NCBI RefSeq assembly: GCF_000412675.1
Contig: NC_021505.1
Coordinates: 2,598,501 to 2,662,500 of the forward strand
Source: Pseudomonas putida NBRC 14164
GTDB taxonomy: Bacteria; Pseudomonadota; Gammaproteobacteria; Pseudomonadales; Pseudomonadaceae
Direction: 5' to 3'
Length of the DNA: 64,000 nt
The notes below the pieces were generated by a model, which was not told the origin of the DNA, did no database searches, and saw only the letters and a list, made by a program, of their open reading frames with translations. Below, in pieces: positions 43,079-52,100 of this stretch; positions within the stretch are counted from its first letter, which is position 1; each line of letters opens with the position of its first letter. Made by a program: the position numbers and the translations under genes.

Positions 43079-44458
43079 ATGCGCATGCCATTGTTTGCTT
43101 TGCTGTCGGCGCTGATGTGCCTGAACGCGGCGCCCGGCCTGGTGCTGGCGCAAGACGTTCCAGCCCCCGACCCAGCCCCGCAAGCCGACACGGTCGCGGC
43201 CAAGACCCCGGTATTCACGCAAGAGCAGCTGGACCAGATGCTCGCGCCGGTTGCGTTATACCCCGATCCGCTGCTGGCCCAGGTATTGATGGCGGCCACC
43301 TACCCGGGGCAGGTGAGCGAAGCGGTGGCCTGGTCCAAGGCCAACCCCAAGGCGTCGGGCGATGCTGCAGTCAAACAGGTAGCGAAGCAGCCGTGGGACC
43401 CCAGCGTGCAAGCGCTGGTGGCCTTCCCGCAGTTGCTGGCGACCCTGGGCCAGGACCCGGTGTGGGTGCAGCGACTGGGTGATGCGTTCCTGGCGCAGCC
43501 CGACGATGTCATGGGCGCGGTGCAGCGCTTGCGTCACCAGGCACAGGCGGCCGGCAACCTGCAAAGCAACCAGTACCAGAACGTGACCGTGCAAGCCGCA
43601 CCGGCGACACAGGCTGCCAGCAGCCCGCCCTCCACCATCATCATCCAGCCGGCCGACCCGCAAGTGGTGTACGTGCCCAGCTACAACCCGACCACCACCT
43701 ATGGTACCTGGGCTTACCCGGCTTCACCGCCCGTGTACTACCCGCCGCCGCCCATGTACTACCCCGGTTCAGCGCTGGTGGCGGGCCTGGCCTTTGGTAC
43801 CGGCGTGGCGGTTGTCGCCTCGTTGTGGGGTGACTGCGACTGGGGCCACAACGACATCGACATCGACGTCAACCGTTACAACAACATCAACGCCAACAAC
43901 CGCATCACTAACAATCAGAATAAATGGCAGCACAATGCCGTCAACCGTGAAGGCGTGCCTTACCGCGATGCCCGCAGCCGCCAGCAGTATGGCCGCCAAC
44001 TGGACGGCGCCACCCAACGCACTGCTTTCCGTGGTGACGACGCGCAGCGGGCGCAGGCGCGGAACAAGGCCCGGGCCTCGATGGACCGCGCGGGGATGGA
44101 ACGGCCGGCCACCGACAACCGCCAGGCACGCCAGCAAATGCGCGAGGCGCAGGCGGGTAATTCGGTGGGCAACCGCATGCAATCCCGTGGCGACACTGCC
44201 AGAGCAACCGACCGTCGCCAGGAAACACGCAATAGCCAAGCCCGGCAGGTGGCACAGAACCGGCCGGCCAACAGCGCCGGCCGGGCGCGTAACAATGCCT
44301 TTGATGGCGTGCGTTCGCCGTCACGCACCAATCTGCAGGCCAACCGCGGTCGTACCAGCCAGTCGTTTGCCCAGCGGCCCAATGCATCCCGGGCTGCCGG
44401 CCACCAGATCTCCCGGCCCAGTGCGCCAGTGCGTCGTGGCGGAGGAGGCCGTCGATGA
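43079..44458 (+). CDS. DUF3300 exported protein
   Basis: The 459 residues begin with a signal peptide ending near VLAQD. The DUF3300 domain is at about 45-225: FTQEQLDQMLAPVALYPDPL, LLAQVLMAATYPGQVSEAVA, DPVWVQRLGDAFLAQPDDVM and IIQPADPQVVYVPSYNPTTT. A Pro/Tyr-rich linker and a low-complexity tail rich in Arg, Gln and Asn follow (RQQMREAQAGNSVGNRMQSR). It overlaps the DUF2950 gene by ATGA. The two families are commonly paired, so their products probably act together in the envelope; their function is unknown. Confidence 0.88.
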   Translation: MRMPLFALLSALMCLNAAPGLVLAQDVPAPDPAPQADTVAAKTPVFTQEQLDQMLAPVALYPDPLLAQVLMAATYPGQVSEAVAWSKANPKASGDAAVKQVAKQPWDPSVQALVAFPQLLATLGQDPVWVQRLGDAFLAQPDDVMGAVQRLRHQAQAAGNLQSNQYQNVTVQAAPATQAASSPPSTIIIQPADPQVVYVPSYNPTTTYGTWAYPASPPVYYPPPPMYYPGSALVAGLAFGTGVAVVASLWGDCDWGHNDIDIDVNRYNNINANNRITNNQNKWQHNAVNREGVPYRDARSRQQYGRQLDGATQRTAFRGDDAQRAQARNKARASMDRAGMERPATDNRQARQQMREAQAGNSVGNRMQSRGDTARATDRRQETRNSQARQVAQNRPANSAGRARNNAFDGVRSPSRTNLQANRGRTSQSFAQRPNASRAAGHQISRPSAPVRRGGGGRR

Positions 44459-45348
44459 AACGTCCAGTATTTGCAGCAATGCTGCTTGCGACAGGCTTGG
44501 CATGGGCTTCCCTGGCGGCTGCACAGGAGGCATTCCCGACGCCGGAGAAAGCCGTGGAGTCCTTCATTACGGCGCTGGGCACGGAAAAGGCCGATGAAGC
44601 CCGCCTGGCCCAGTTGCTGGGTGATGACTGGCGCACCTACATACCGCGTGGTGGTGTGCAGCGCAGCGACGTGGACACCTTTCTGGAGCAGTATCGCGCG
44701 CAGCACAGTATCGACATGGCAGGCGAGGGCAAGGCCATCCTGGCGGTGGGCAGTGATCACTGGAGGTTGCCCATACCGTTGACCAGAAGCAGCCAGGGCT
44801 GGCGCTTCGACCTCAAGGCCGGTAGCACCGAAATCCGCGCCCGGCGCATCGGCCGCAACGAACTGGGTGCCATGCAGGCGTTGTTGGCTTACCACGACGC
44901 GCAGATGGACTATGCCAGCCAGGATCGCAACGGCAACGGTGCGCTGGAGTACGCGCAGAAGATTTTCAGCGAACCCGGCAAGCATGACGGGCTGTATTGG
45001 GATGACGACGGCGATGGCCAGGTCAGCCCGCTGGGGCCGCTGTTTGGCCAGGATGTGGTGGGTGATGACTGGTATGGCTACCACTTCCGCATCCTCGACG
45101 CACAAGGCCCGTCCGCCCCCGGTGGCGCCTACAGCTACCTGATCGGCAACCAGATGAGCCGTGGCTTCGCCATGGTCGCCTGGCCGGCCAGGTACGACGA
45201 CACCGGGGTGATGAGCTTCATGATCAGCCACGACGGCCAGGTGTTCGAAAAAGACCTCGGGCCGCACGGCGACAGGCTGGCCAAGGAGATGAAGCGCTTC
45301 GACCCGGATGACAGCTGGAAGGTGGTGGAGGTGACAGCGGGGGATTGA
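44455..45348 (+). CDS. DUF2950 exported protein
   Basis: The 297 residues have a signal peptide (RPVFAAMLLATGLAWASLAA) and the DUF2950 body: FPTPEKAVESFITALGTEKA, LAQLLGDDWRTYIPRGGVQ, LPIPLTRSSQGWRFDLKAGS, GLYWDDDGDGQVSPLGPLFG and FAMVAWPARYDDTGVMSFMI. The acidic WDDDGDGQVS could bind calcium, but that is only a guess. Start overlaps the DUF3300 stop. Function unknown. The gene is convergent with an AraC-type regulator. Confidence 0.88.
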   Translation: MKRPVFAAMLLATGLAWASLAAAQEAFPTPEKAVESFITALGTEKADEARLAQLLGDDWRTYIPRGGVQRSDVDTFLEQYRAQHSIDMAGEGKAILAVGSDHWRLPIPLTRSSQGWRFDLKAGSTEIRARRIGRNELGAMQALLAYHDAQMDYASQDRNGNGALEYAQKIFSEPGKHDGLYWDDDGDGQVSPLGPLFGQDVVGDDWYGYHFRILDAQGPSAPGGAYSYLIGNQMSRGFAMVAWPARYDDTGVMSFMISHDGQVFEKDLGPHGDRLAKEMKRFDPDDSWKVVEVTAGD

Positions 45349-45357
45349 GCCCGCAAA

Positions 45358-46314
45358 TCACTGCAATCGCGCAGCCCTGACTTCTCGCGCCGTGCACCCG
45401 TAGTGCTGGCGAAACGCCCGAGTGAATTGCGCCTGGTCGGTAAAACCCCAACGGAATGCCAACTCGCCGATGGCCAGGTGGCAATGCGGGTCGCACAGTT
45501 GGCGGTGCACGGCTTCCAGCCGCTGTTGGCGCACCCACTCGCCAAGGGTGTAGGGCGTGATCGCGAACAGCTTGTGCAGGTAGCGCAACGACAGCCCGCA
45601 GGCACTGGCGATGGTTTGTGGCGACAGTTCGGGGTCGCCCAGATGTTGCTGCACATACTGCTCGACCCGTGTCAGGTGCAGGGTGCTGAGGTTATTGCCT
45701 TCACTGCCCAGTACTCGCTCATCCTGCTGCAGGGCCAGCAGCAGCGTGGCCGAAGCCTGTTCCAGCAGTAAATGCCGGGCAGCGGCCGGGCTGGCGTCGA
45801 AATGGCGGGCACACAGGTCCAGTTGCTCTACAAAGATGCGCCCCAGGCCCTGGCTGGCATCGAAGCAATGCCGGGTATAGCGCTTGTGCCCGAGCAGGTT
45901 GGCCTTGAGTGCCCGCTCGGGCAGCTTGAGCACCCACAGGTCGTTCTGCGTGCCGTAATGGAAGCGGTAAGGCGCATCGCCGCGCTCGACGATGAACCCC
46001 CCTGGGCTGCAACTGAGCGGGTGGCCTTCCTGTTCGAAGTGCACTTCGCTGCTGCGCGGCACGGTCACCAGATAGAACGCCTCATGGTCCTGGCCAACGT
46101 GCGCCTTGCTGCGCGAGTAGCCCAGCGGGCTGGAGCGCAGGCGGGAAAGGCTGAGTGGCGTGCTGGGCGTGCTCCAGCGCTGCAGGTGGCCATCGAATGG
46201 CTGCTCGCTGGCAAACTCCAGGCTCAACGGGAAATAGGTTTCACTGATGGCTTCGACCCAGCGCGCCTGGCGTTCCGGCTGTGCCCAGCCGTGGGTCGAG
46301 ATTTCTGTGGGCAT
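45358..46314 (-). CDS. AraC-family regulator (FeaR/AraC-binding-like type)
   Basis: The 318 residues have an AraC-binding-like N-terminal domain (SLSLEFASEQPFDGHLQRW-type region, GQDHEAFYLVTVPRSSEVHF, CSPGGFIVERGDAPYRFHYG) and two C-terminal helix-turn-helix motifs (LSPQTIASACGLSLRYLHKL, LAIGELAFRWGFTDQAQFTR). This is the NahR-unrelated FeaR/XylS branch. AAAGGA before the ATG at 46314 supports the start. It is located downstream of hyuBA on the same strand and may control it. Confidence 0.87.
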   Translation of the reverse strand: MPTEISTHGWAQPERQARWVEAISETYFPLSLEFASEQPFDGHLQRWSTPSTPLSLSRLRSSPLGYSRSKAHVGQDHEAFYLVTVPRSSEVHFEQEGHPLSCSPGGFIVERGDAPYRFHYGTQNDLWVLKLPERALKANLLGHKRYTRHCFDASQGLGRIFVEQLDLCARHFDASPAAARHLLLEQASATLLLALQQDERVLGSEGNNLSTLHLTRVEQYVQQHLGDPELSPQTIASACGLSLRYLHKLFAITPYTLGEWVRQQRLEAVHRQLCDPHCHLAIGELAFRWGFTDQAQFTRAFRQHYGCTAREVRAARLQ

Positions 46315-46396
46315 GGTGGGTCCTTTTTCAAAGAGGGCAGCATTGAAAAAAGGAACTGCAGGCAAGCTACTCAAGCAGCTCTTGTTATTGTGCAAA

Positions 46397-46425
46397 CCGC
46401 CCGGCAGCGCAAGGCTGCCGGGCGG
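46397..46425. terminator. hairpin between hyuA and the AraC gene
   Basis: CCGCCCGGCAG and CTGCCGGGCGG are perfect 11-base complements around a seven-base loop. On the minus strand the stem is followed by TTTGC, a short T run. It lies 37 bases after the hyuA stop. Confidence 0.65.
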
Positions 46426-46461
46426 CTTCAGGCCCATGATCGGCGCACGCCGACCGTTTGA

Positions 46462-48546
46462 TCAAGCCCCGCGTGTCACCCGGTAGGTGGCCGAAGGCTC
46501 CAGGCGCGCCTGCCAGCCGGGGGGCAGGACGATGTTGGTGGTGTCTTCTTCGATGACGCACGGGCCATGCACGGTCTGCCCCGGCAGCAGGCGGTTGCCG
46601 TTGAACACCGGCGTGGGCTGCCATTCGCCCTCGGCACTGAACAGCATCGGGCGGACACCTTCCGGGGCAGGCGCGGGTGGTTGGGCCGGGCCCTGCAACT
46701 CGGGCTGTGGCGGACGCGGCAGGTGACCAATTACCGAACACTCCAGGTTCACCAGCTCCACCGGGCTGTCGGGCTCGCTGTACGAGTACAGGGTCTGGTG
46801 ACGGCTGTGGAAGCGGCTGATCAGTGCGGCCAGGCCCGCGTCATCCAGTACATGCTGCTGCAGCTCCACGCTGCATTCATGGATCTGCCCCAGATAGCGC
46901 ATTTCCAGGGTGTAGTGGCAGCTGCTGGCCTGGTCGCCAAAACCGTCTTCGCGCAAGTTTGCCAGGCCTTGTTGGCGCAGCTCGGCAAGGGCCTGGTTGA
47001 GCTGCGCCAGGTTCACGTGCCCGGCGTCCAGCCGCATCGACAGGCTGGTGAGCTGGTCGTAGCGCACGTCGGACAGGATCTGGCCGAACGCGCACAGGCC
47101 TGAGGCCACCTTGGGGATCAACACGGTCTGCATGCCGATTTCCTCGGCCAGGCGCACCACGTGCATGCCCGCTGCGCCACCAGCGCCGATCAGGGCGAAG
47201 TCGCGCGGGTCGTGGCCGCGTTCGATGGACACGCGGCGAATGCCGTTGACCATGTTCAGGTTGACCAGGGTGGTGATGCCAAATGCTGCGCGTTCCACGC
47301 TGATACCTAACGGTTCGGCGATCTTGCTGCGGATAGCGTCCACTGCGACCTGGCGGTTCAGGCGGATGCTGCCGCCCAGTAGTGCGCCGTCGGGCAGGTA
47401 GCCCAGGGCCAGGTTGGCGTCGGTTACCGTGGGTTCGCTACCGCCTTTGCCATAGCACACCGGGCCAGGCATGGCACCGGCGCTGCGTGGGCCGACTTGA
47501 AGCATGCCGAACTCGTCCAGGTGGGCGATAGACCCGCCGCCAGCACCCAGGGTTTCCACCTGGATCATCGGCACGCCGATGCGCTGGCGCAGGAAGTCGA
47601 CGTCCTTGCTGAAGTTGGTACGGCCGGCGTTGGTCAGGGTGATGTCGAACGAGGTGCCGCCCATGTCCACGGTGATGACGTTATCGATACCGAATGGTCT
47701 CGCCACCGCCAGGCCCGCCTGTGGCGCCGAGGCGGGGCCGGAGTTGATCGCATTGACGGCGCGCTCGCGCATCAGGTGCCCGGGCGCCAGGCCACCGTTG
47801 GACTGGAAATAGCGCACTGGCTGCTGCGCGCCAAGCTCCTGGAACAGGCTGTCGATGCGCGCCACATAGCGCGCCATCACGGGGCTGAGGTAGGCGTTGA
47901 CCACGGTGGTGGAGGTGCGGGTGTACTCGCGAATCTGTGGGAACACCTCGCAGCCGGTGCAGACGAACACCCCGGGCAGGGCGGCCCGTACTAGCTCGGC
48001 GGCCCGCTGCTCGTGGCTGGGGTTGCGCACCGACCACAGGAAGGAAATGGCCACGGCCTGCACGCCTTCGGCACGGAAGTAGTCGATGGCGTCATGAATG
48101 GCGCGCTCGTCCAGCGGGCTGTGCTCACGTCCATCTCCGAGGATGCGGCCACCTACCGGGCGGCGCAGATGGCGCGGGGCAAGCATGTGTGCCGGCGGAT
48201 AATGAGCGTCGTAGCGGTGGCCTTCCTCCTTGTGACCCAGGCGGATTTCCAGGCTGTCCTCGTGCCCCTCGGTGCACAGCAGGCCCACTTTGACCCCGGT
48301 GCGCTCGATCAGCGCGTTGAGGGCTACCGTGGTGCCGTTGATGCACAGGTCGCAGTTGGCGATCAGCTCGGCCGGGCTGCGCCCGGTGGCGTCGGCGATC
48401 TGCGCCAGGCCGGCGCGAATGGCCAAGGTGCCATCCTGCGGCGTGGACGGGGCCTTGAACAGCTGCACGCCGCCGTCGCGGTCGGCCAGGATGAAATCGG
48501 TGAAGGTGCCGCCGGCATCGATGCCCAGGCGATATTGATTACGCAT
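46462..48546 (-). CDS. hyuA: hydantoinase/oxoprolinase family, subunit A
   Basis: The 694 residues have an N-terminal Hydant_A_N ATPase domain (YRLGIDAGGTFTDFILADRD), GVQAVAISFLWSVRNPSHEQ, the Hydantoinase_A core (RYFQSNGGLAPGHLMRERAV, ITVDMGGTSFDITLTNAG) and a C-terminal beta domain (LPPGWQARLEPSATYRVTRG). With the B subunit it forms an ATP-dependent amidohydrolase. Family members cleave 5-oxoproline, N-methylhydantoin, or carboxylate acetone; the sequence does not decide which. The start at 48546 lies within the last codons of hyuB (eight-base overlap), so the two are coupled. Confidence 0.9.
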   Translation of the reverse strand: MRNQYRLGIDAGGTFTDFILADRDGGVQLFKAPSTPQDGTLAIRAGLAQIADATGRSPAELIANCDLCINGTTVALNALIERTGVKVGLLCTEGHEDSLEIRLGHKEEGHRYDAHYPPAHMLAPRHLRRPVGGRILGDGREHSPLDERAIHDAIDYFRAEGVQAVAISFLWSVRNPSHEQRAAELVRAALPGVFVCTGCEVFPQIREYTRTSTTVVNAYLSPVMARYVARIDSLFQELGAQQPVRYFQSNGGLAPGHLMRERAVNAINSGPASAPQAGLAVARPFGIDNVITVDMGGTSFDITLTNAGRTNFSKDVDFLRQRIGVPMIQVETLGAGGGSIAHLDEFGMLQVGPRSAGAMPGPVCYGKGGSEPTVTDANLALGYLPDGALLGGSIRLNRQVAVDAIRSKIAEPLGISVERAAFGITTLVNLNMVNGIRRVSIERGHDPRDFALIGAGGAAGMHVVRLAEEIGMQTVLIPKVASGLCAFGQILSDVRYDQLTSLSMRLDAGHVNLAQLNQALAELRQQGLANLREDGFGDQASSCHYTLEMRYLGQIHECSVELQQHVLDDAGLAALISRFHSRHQTLYSYSEPDSPVELVNLECSVIGHLPRPPQPELQGPAQPPAPAPEGVRPMLFSAEGEWQPTPVFNGNRLLPGQTVHGPCVIEEDTTNIVLPPGWQARLEPSATYRVTRGA

Positions 48547-50305
48547 GATGGTTCTCCGGGCAGTGCGGGGCGCGGGCAAGGCGGGTTGCGGTTTCGTCGA
48601 GGCGGCCATCGTCATCGAGGACCACGCCATACTCCAGGGCTGCCCCTTGTGGCGAGACCAGGCCGTTGCGCACATCCTCCAGTACGGCGGTGACCGGGCG
48701 GCGCAGCGGGTCGCCGTAGCCACCGCCGCCCGGGTTGATGTTGATGATGCGTTCACCGGGTTGCAGGGTGAGCATCGGGTTTTGCGTATAGTGGTCTTCG
48801 CTACCGTCGACGTGGCGGTGGATCAGCCGGCCCAGCTTGGGTTCGAGCAGGGCATTGCGAGCCCCGGCGGCACCGGCGGTGGGCAGCTGGCGGCCCTCGC
48901 CGAAGCCGACCACAGTCATGGCGTGGTCAAGCGGTTCGATCTCCAGGCGGGTGCCCGAACCACCGCGCAATTCACCGGCGCCACCACTGTCGGCCATCAG
49001 GCTGTAACGGTGGATCAGCACCGGATAGGCGTGCTCGAGCAGTTCGATGTCGCCGCTCATCAGCGCGCCGAAGCAGCACAGCGGGCCGCAGGCGTGCCAG
49101 CCATCCATCACCTGGTTGGCACCGGCACCGGAAATGATCGAGGCCAGCACCATCGTCACGTACTCGCTGTTGCCGTTGCGCGGGTCGTGGCCGGCGATGT
49201 TGATGCCGCTGGTGTGCCCCCAGGAGGCCGTTACCCGCTGTGGTGAGGCTTGCTCCAGCGCGGTGCGCACGGCATCGGCCAGTGTTTCCATCGGCGTGGT
49301 GGTGCAGTTGACATGGGGCGCCGGTTCTTCGGCGTTGCACAGTGTACCCCTGGGCCCGACATCGACCGTGACGCAGCGGTACAGGCCTTCGTTGTAGGGC
49401 GGTGCGACCTGGGCGAACATCATCAGCCCCAGGTACACGCCCGATACCGAGTTGCCCTCGTAGGAGTTGATGAAGTACGGCACTTGCGGCGGGCTGTCGA
49501 TACGCACGTGGGCCTGGTCACCTCGTATCTGCACATGGGCGGTGATGGCCAGTTCGCCAAGGCCGTGGCCGGCATCTTCAAGAACGGCGGTGCCGCTGTA
49601 GTCACCGTCCGGCACATCGCGCAACAGCGCACGCATGTGCCGGTCGGCCATGTTCTTCAGCTCGGCAATGCAGGCACGCACTTGGGCCACGCCGTACTTG
49701 TCCAGCAGCTCCAGCAAGTGCCGCTCGCCGACCTTGCAGGCGCCGTACTGGGCATTAAGGTCGCCTTCCTGATAGGGGCGGGCGCGCATGTTGGTGAGCA
49801 TGAAATTGATCACGTCTTCGCGGCGCTTGCCCTTTTCCCACAGCTTGACCGGTGGAATGCGCAGCCCTTCGGCGTAGATTTCCTTGGCGTCGGGGTTGTA
49901 ACCGGCGGGTACAGGGCCGCCGATGTCGGTCAGGTGGCCTTTGCACACGGTCCAGAACACCAGTTCGCCCTGGTAGTACACCGGCTTGTACATGCAGCAG
50001 TCGAGAATATGGCTGCCCTTGTAGGCGGGGTCGTTGTGGTAGATCACGTCGCCTTCGGCGATGTCGTCGCCGAAGAAGCCGGCCACGCATTTCATGGCCG
50101 GGATCAGCGAGCCCAGGTGGATGGGGATGTCCTGGCCTTGCAGGATCATTTCCGGCAGGTGGTCGAATAGCGAGTTGGAGTAATCGTGGGCCAGGTTGAA
50201 CACACTGGAGCGCCCGGTCTTTTCCAGGGTCAGGGTCATTTCGCGTTGCGCTGTCTCCAGCGCACCCCGGACAACCGCAAGGGTGATCGGATCTACTGTC
50301 TGCAT
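48539..50305 (-). CDS. hyuB: hydantoinase/oxoprolinase family, subunit B
   Basis: The 588 residues match the Hydantoinase_B family from the N-terminus (DPITLAVVRGALETAQREMT, TGRSSVFNLAHDYSNSLFDH) through GDVIYHNDPAYKGSHILDC, DIGGPVPAGYNPDAKEIYAE and the glycine-rich end GERIININPGGGGYGDPLRR. It is the first gene of the hyuB-hyuA pair. The order B then A and the 8-base overlap are usual. A permease or racemase gene is not adjacent. Confidence 0.9.
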   Translation of the reverse strand: MQTVDPITLAVVRGALETAQREMTLTLEKTGRSSVFNLAHDYSNSLFDHLPEMILQGQDIPIHLGSLIPAMKCVAGFFGDDIAEGDVIYHNDPAYKGSHILDCCMYKPVYYQGELVFWTVCKGHLTDIGGPVPAGYNPDAKEIYAEGLRIPPVKLWEKGKRREDVINFMLTNMRARPYQEGDLNAQYGACKVGERHLLELLDKYGVAQVRACIAELKNMADRHMRALLRDVPDGDYSGTAVLEDAGHGLGELAITAHVQIRGDQAHVRIDSPPQVPYFINSYEGNSVSGVYLGLMMFAQVAPPYNEGLYRCVTVDVGPRGTLCNAEEPAPHVNCTTTPMETLADAVRTALEQASPQRVTASWGHTSGINIAGHDPRNGNSEYVTMVLASIISGAGANQVMDGWHACGPLCCFGALMSGDIELLEHAYPVLIHRYSLMADSGGAGELRGGSGTRLEIEPLDHAMTVVGFGEGRQLPTAGAAGARNALLEPKLGRLIHRHVDGSEDHYTQNPMLTLQPGERIININPGGGGYGDPLRRPVTAVLEDVRNGLVSPQGAALEYGVVLDDDGRLDETATRLARAPHCPENHHA

Positions 50306-50436
50306 AGGTCACCAACGTTTGTTCTTGTGCTTTAGGTGCGTGCCGCGGCGGGGCGGCGCGTGGTGACAGGCTACGGGGCAGGGCGGGGGGAAGGCTTGTC
50401 GCTGGGTGTACTGGTTGTTGTGTTCTGGCGCACTAC

Positions 50437-50466
50437 GGGGTCGCTCCCGCAAGAGAACGCGACCCC
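50437..50466. other. hairpin in the space upstream of hyuB
   Basis: GGGGTCGC (50437-50444) and GCGACCCC (50459-50466) form an eight-base stem in the 225-base gap between hyuB and the LysR gene. The following GCAGGAGCGGCC resembles part of a REP unit, so this is probably a degenerate REP-like element that could terminate LysR transcription. Confidence 0.5.
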
Positions 50467-50530
50467 CTGCAGGAGCGGCCTAGTGCCGCGATGGGCTACG
50501 CGGCAGCCCCAGATTCTGGCAGGTTAAGAC

Positions 50531-51385
50531 CTACTGCCCCAGCATCTGCCGCACCAGCCATTGCCCCGCCGGCCCAAGCGCCCGCCGGCTCGACCAGGCC
50601 ACATCCATATCCACCCGGCGCGGGTAACCCGCTATCTGCAACTCCACCAGCTCGTTGCCAAACCGCGCCACCAGCGCCCTGGGCAGTTCGGCCCAGCCAA
50701 ACCCGCGCACGGCAAATTCCAGCAGGGTGAGGTAATCCGGTGCCGACCAAGCTTGGCCGCGGCCGCGGTGCAGGCTGGGGGCGTAGGTCTTGATGTACAG
50801 CTGCCGCGCATTTTCAAGGTGTTGCGTTTGCACCGTTTTCAGCCCCGCCAACGGATGCTCGCTGGCCACATACACACCGAACTCCGCCTGCTCGGGCAAG
50901 CGCGCCACGGCAACGTCGGCGGGGTAGCTGGGCTGTGTGGCCAGAATGCCGACGTGGGCCAGGCCCTGCTGGATCATATCGATCACATCAGCGTCTTCCG
51001 CCGGGCCGCAGCGCAATTCGGTGTGCGGGTACTGCTGGGCGAAGCGGGCCATCACGGCGCCCTGGAAGGTGACGCTGTAGCTGTCCGACATCACCACCGA
51101 GACCAGCGCCTCGACGTTTTGCGCCAGCCTGACTGCCAGGGCATCGAGCTGGGCGCTGGCGTCCAGGATCGCTTCGACATGGCTTAGCACCTGTCGGCCC
51201 GCTTCATTCAGCGTGGGGTGGCGGCCACCGCGATCAAACAGCGGGCAGCCGATATCGGCCTCGAAATTGGCGATGGCGATGCTGATCGTGGACTGGCTTT
51301 TGCGCAATTTGCGTGCCGCCGCAGAAAACGAACCCAGCGATGCGGCTTCGACAAAGGCGACCAGAGCTTCGGGTGAGTAGCGCAT
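50531..51385 (-). CDS. LysR-family transcriptional regulator
   Basis: The 284 residues have an N-terminal helix-turn-helix (SPEALVAFVEAASLGSFSAA, KSQSTISIAIANFEADIGCP) and a substrate-binding-like domain. The ATG at 51385 starts MRYSPEALVAF, the normal LysR opening; the frame is open to 51451. It is divergent from a PACE-family efflux gene 92 bases away, the common arrangement for a LysR regulator and its target transporter. Confidence 0.88.
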   Translation of the reverse strand: MRYSPEALVAFVEAASLGSFSAAARKLRKSQSTISIAIANFEADIGCPLFDRGGRHPTLNEAGRQVLSHVEAILDASAQLDALAVRLAQNVEALVSVVMSDSYSVTFQGAVMARFAQQYPHTELRCGPAEDADVIDMIQQGLAHVGILATQPSYPADVAVARLPEQAEFGVYVASEHPLAGLKTVQTQHLENARQLYIKTYAPSLHRGRGQAWSAPDYLTLLEFAVRGFGWAELPRALVARFGNELVELQIAGYPRRVDMDVAWSSRRALGPAGQWLVRQMLGQ

Positions 51386-51477
51386 GGTATTGATAAAACC
51401 GATGGTAGCTATGTCGCGAGTATCAGTTCTATCAAAGAAAATAGGAAGCACGACTCACGCAATGGATGGAATTTGCA

Positions 51478-51906
51478 ATGAAAACGGTCTCTTTCACCGA
51501 ACGCCTGGTACACGCCGTAGGCTATGAAATATTCGCGGTGCTGCTATGCGCACCACTGTTGTCCTGGGTGATGGGCAAATCGCTGGCGACGGCGGGTGCG
51601 TTGGCAATAACCCTATCGGTGATCGCCATGTTGTGGAACATGGTCTACAACGCGCTGGTCGATCGCTGGGTGCAGACTGAACGCATCCACTGGAAGGCCA
51701 GTGCACGCTTTGTGCACGGCCTGGGCTTCGAGGCCGGGCTGGTGGTGTGGTGCCTGCCGGTGGCGGCGTGGATGCTGGATATTTCGCTGCTGCAGGCGTT
51801 CATGGTGGAGCTGGGTTTCTTCGTGATCATCCTGCCCTACACCGTGCTGTACAACTGGGCGTTCGACAAAGCCCGGCATCTGCTGATGCAGCGTCGCGTG
51901 GCATGA
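51478..51906 (+). CDS. PACE-family efflux transporter (AceI-like)
   Basis: The 142 residues have four membrane helices in two bacterial transmembrane pair repeats. The first repeat has ERLVHAVGYEIFAVLLCAPL and MLWNMVYNALVDRW; the second has ARFVHGLGFEAGLVVWCLPV and PYTVLYNWAFDKAR. The conserved Glu in the first helix (GYEIF), used for proton coupling in AceI, is present. Relatives export biocides such as chlorhexidine or short diamines. Start chosen at ATG 51478 (MKTVSFTERLV); ATG 51466 is possible. It is divergent from LysR. Confidence 0.9.
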   Translation: MKTVSFTERLVHAVGYEIFAVLLCAPLLSWVMGKSLATAGALAITLSVIAMLWNMVYNALVDRWVQTERIHWKASARFVHGLGFEAGLVVWCLPVAAWMLDISLLQAFMVELGFFVIILPYTVLYNWAFDKARHLLMQRRVA

Positions 51907-51939
51907 GTAGCCGGCCCCAATTGCGAATGCTCACGCGTT

Positions 51940-52030
51940 CCCTGTGGGAGCGGGCAAGCCCGCGAAGCAGGCGACACGGTGGATGGCACCTGCTGCGCCG
52001 GTGTTCGCGGGCACGCCCGCTCCCACAGGG
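51940..52030. repeat. REP pair
   Basis: Inverted REP units at about 51940-51974 (CTGTGGGAGCGGGCAAGCCC) and 52002-52030 (GTTCGCGGGCACGCCCGCTC) lie between the convergent PACE and ilvE genes, just before the ilvE terminator. Confidence 0.85.
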
Positions 52031-52046
52031 TCATCAACTCTGTCAA

Positions 52047-52084
52047 AAAAACGGGGCATGCCATCGCTGGCATGCCCCGTTTTC
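52047..52084. terminator. strong bidirectional terminator after ilvE
   Basis: ACGGGGCATGCCA and TGGCATGCCCCGT form a 13-base perfect stem with a four-base loop (TCGC), flanked by A residues on the left and TTTT on the right. It serves ilvE on the minus strand, ending 17 bases from its stop, and could also stop plus-strand transcription. Confidence 0.9.
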
Positions 52085-52100
52085 ATACAGCTGATGCGCC

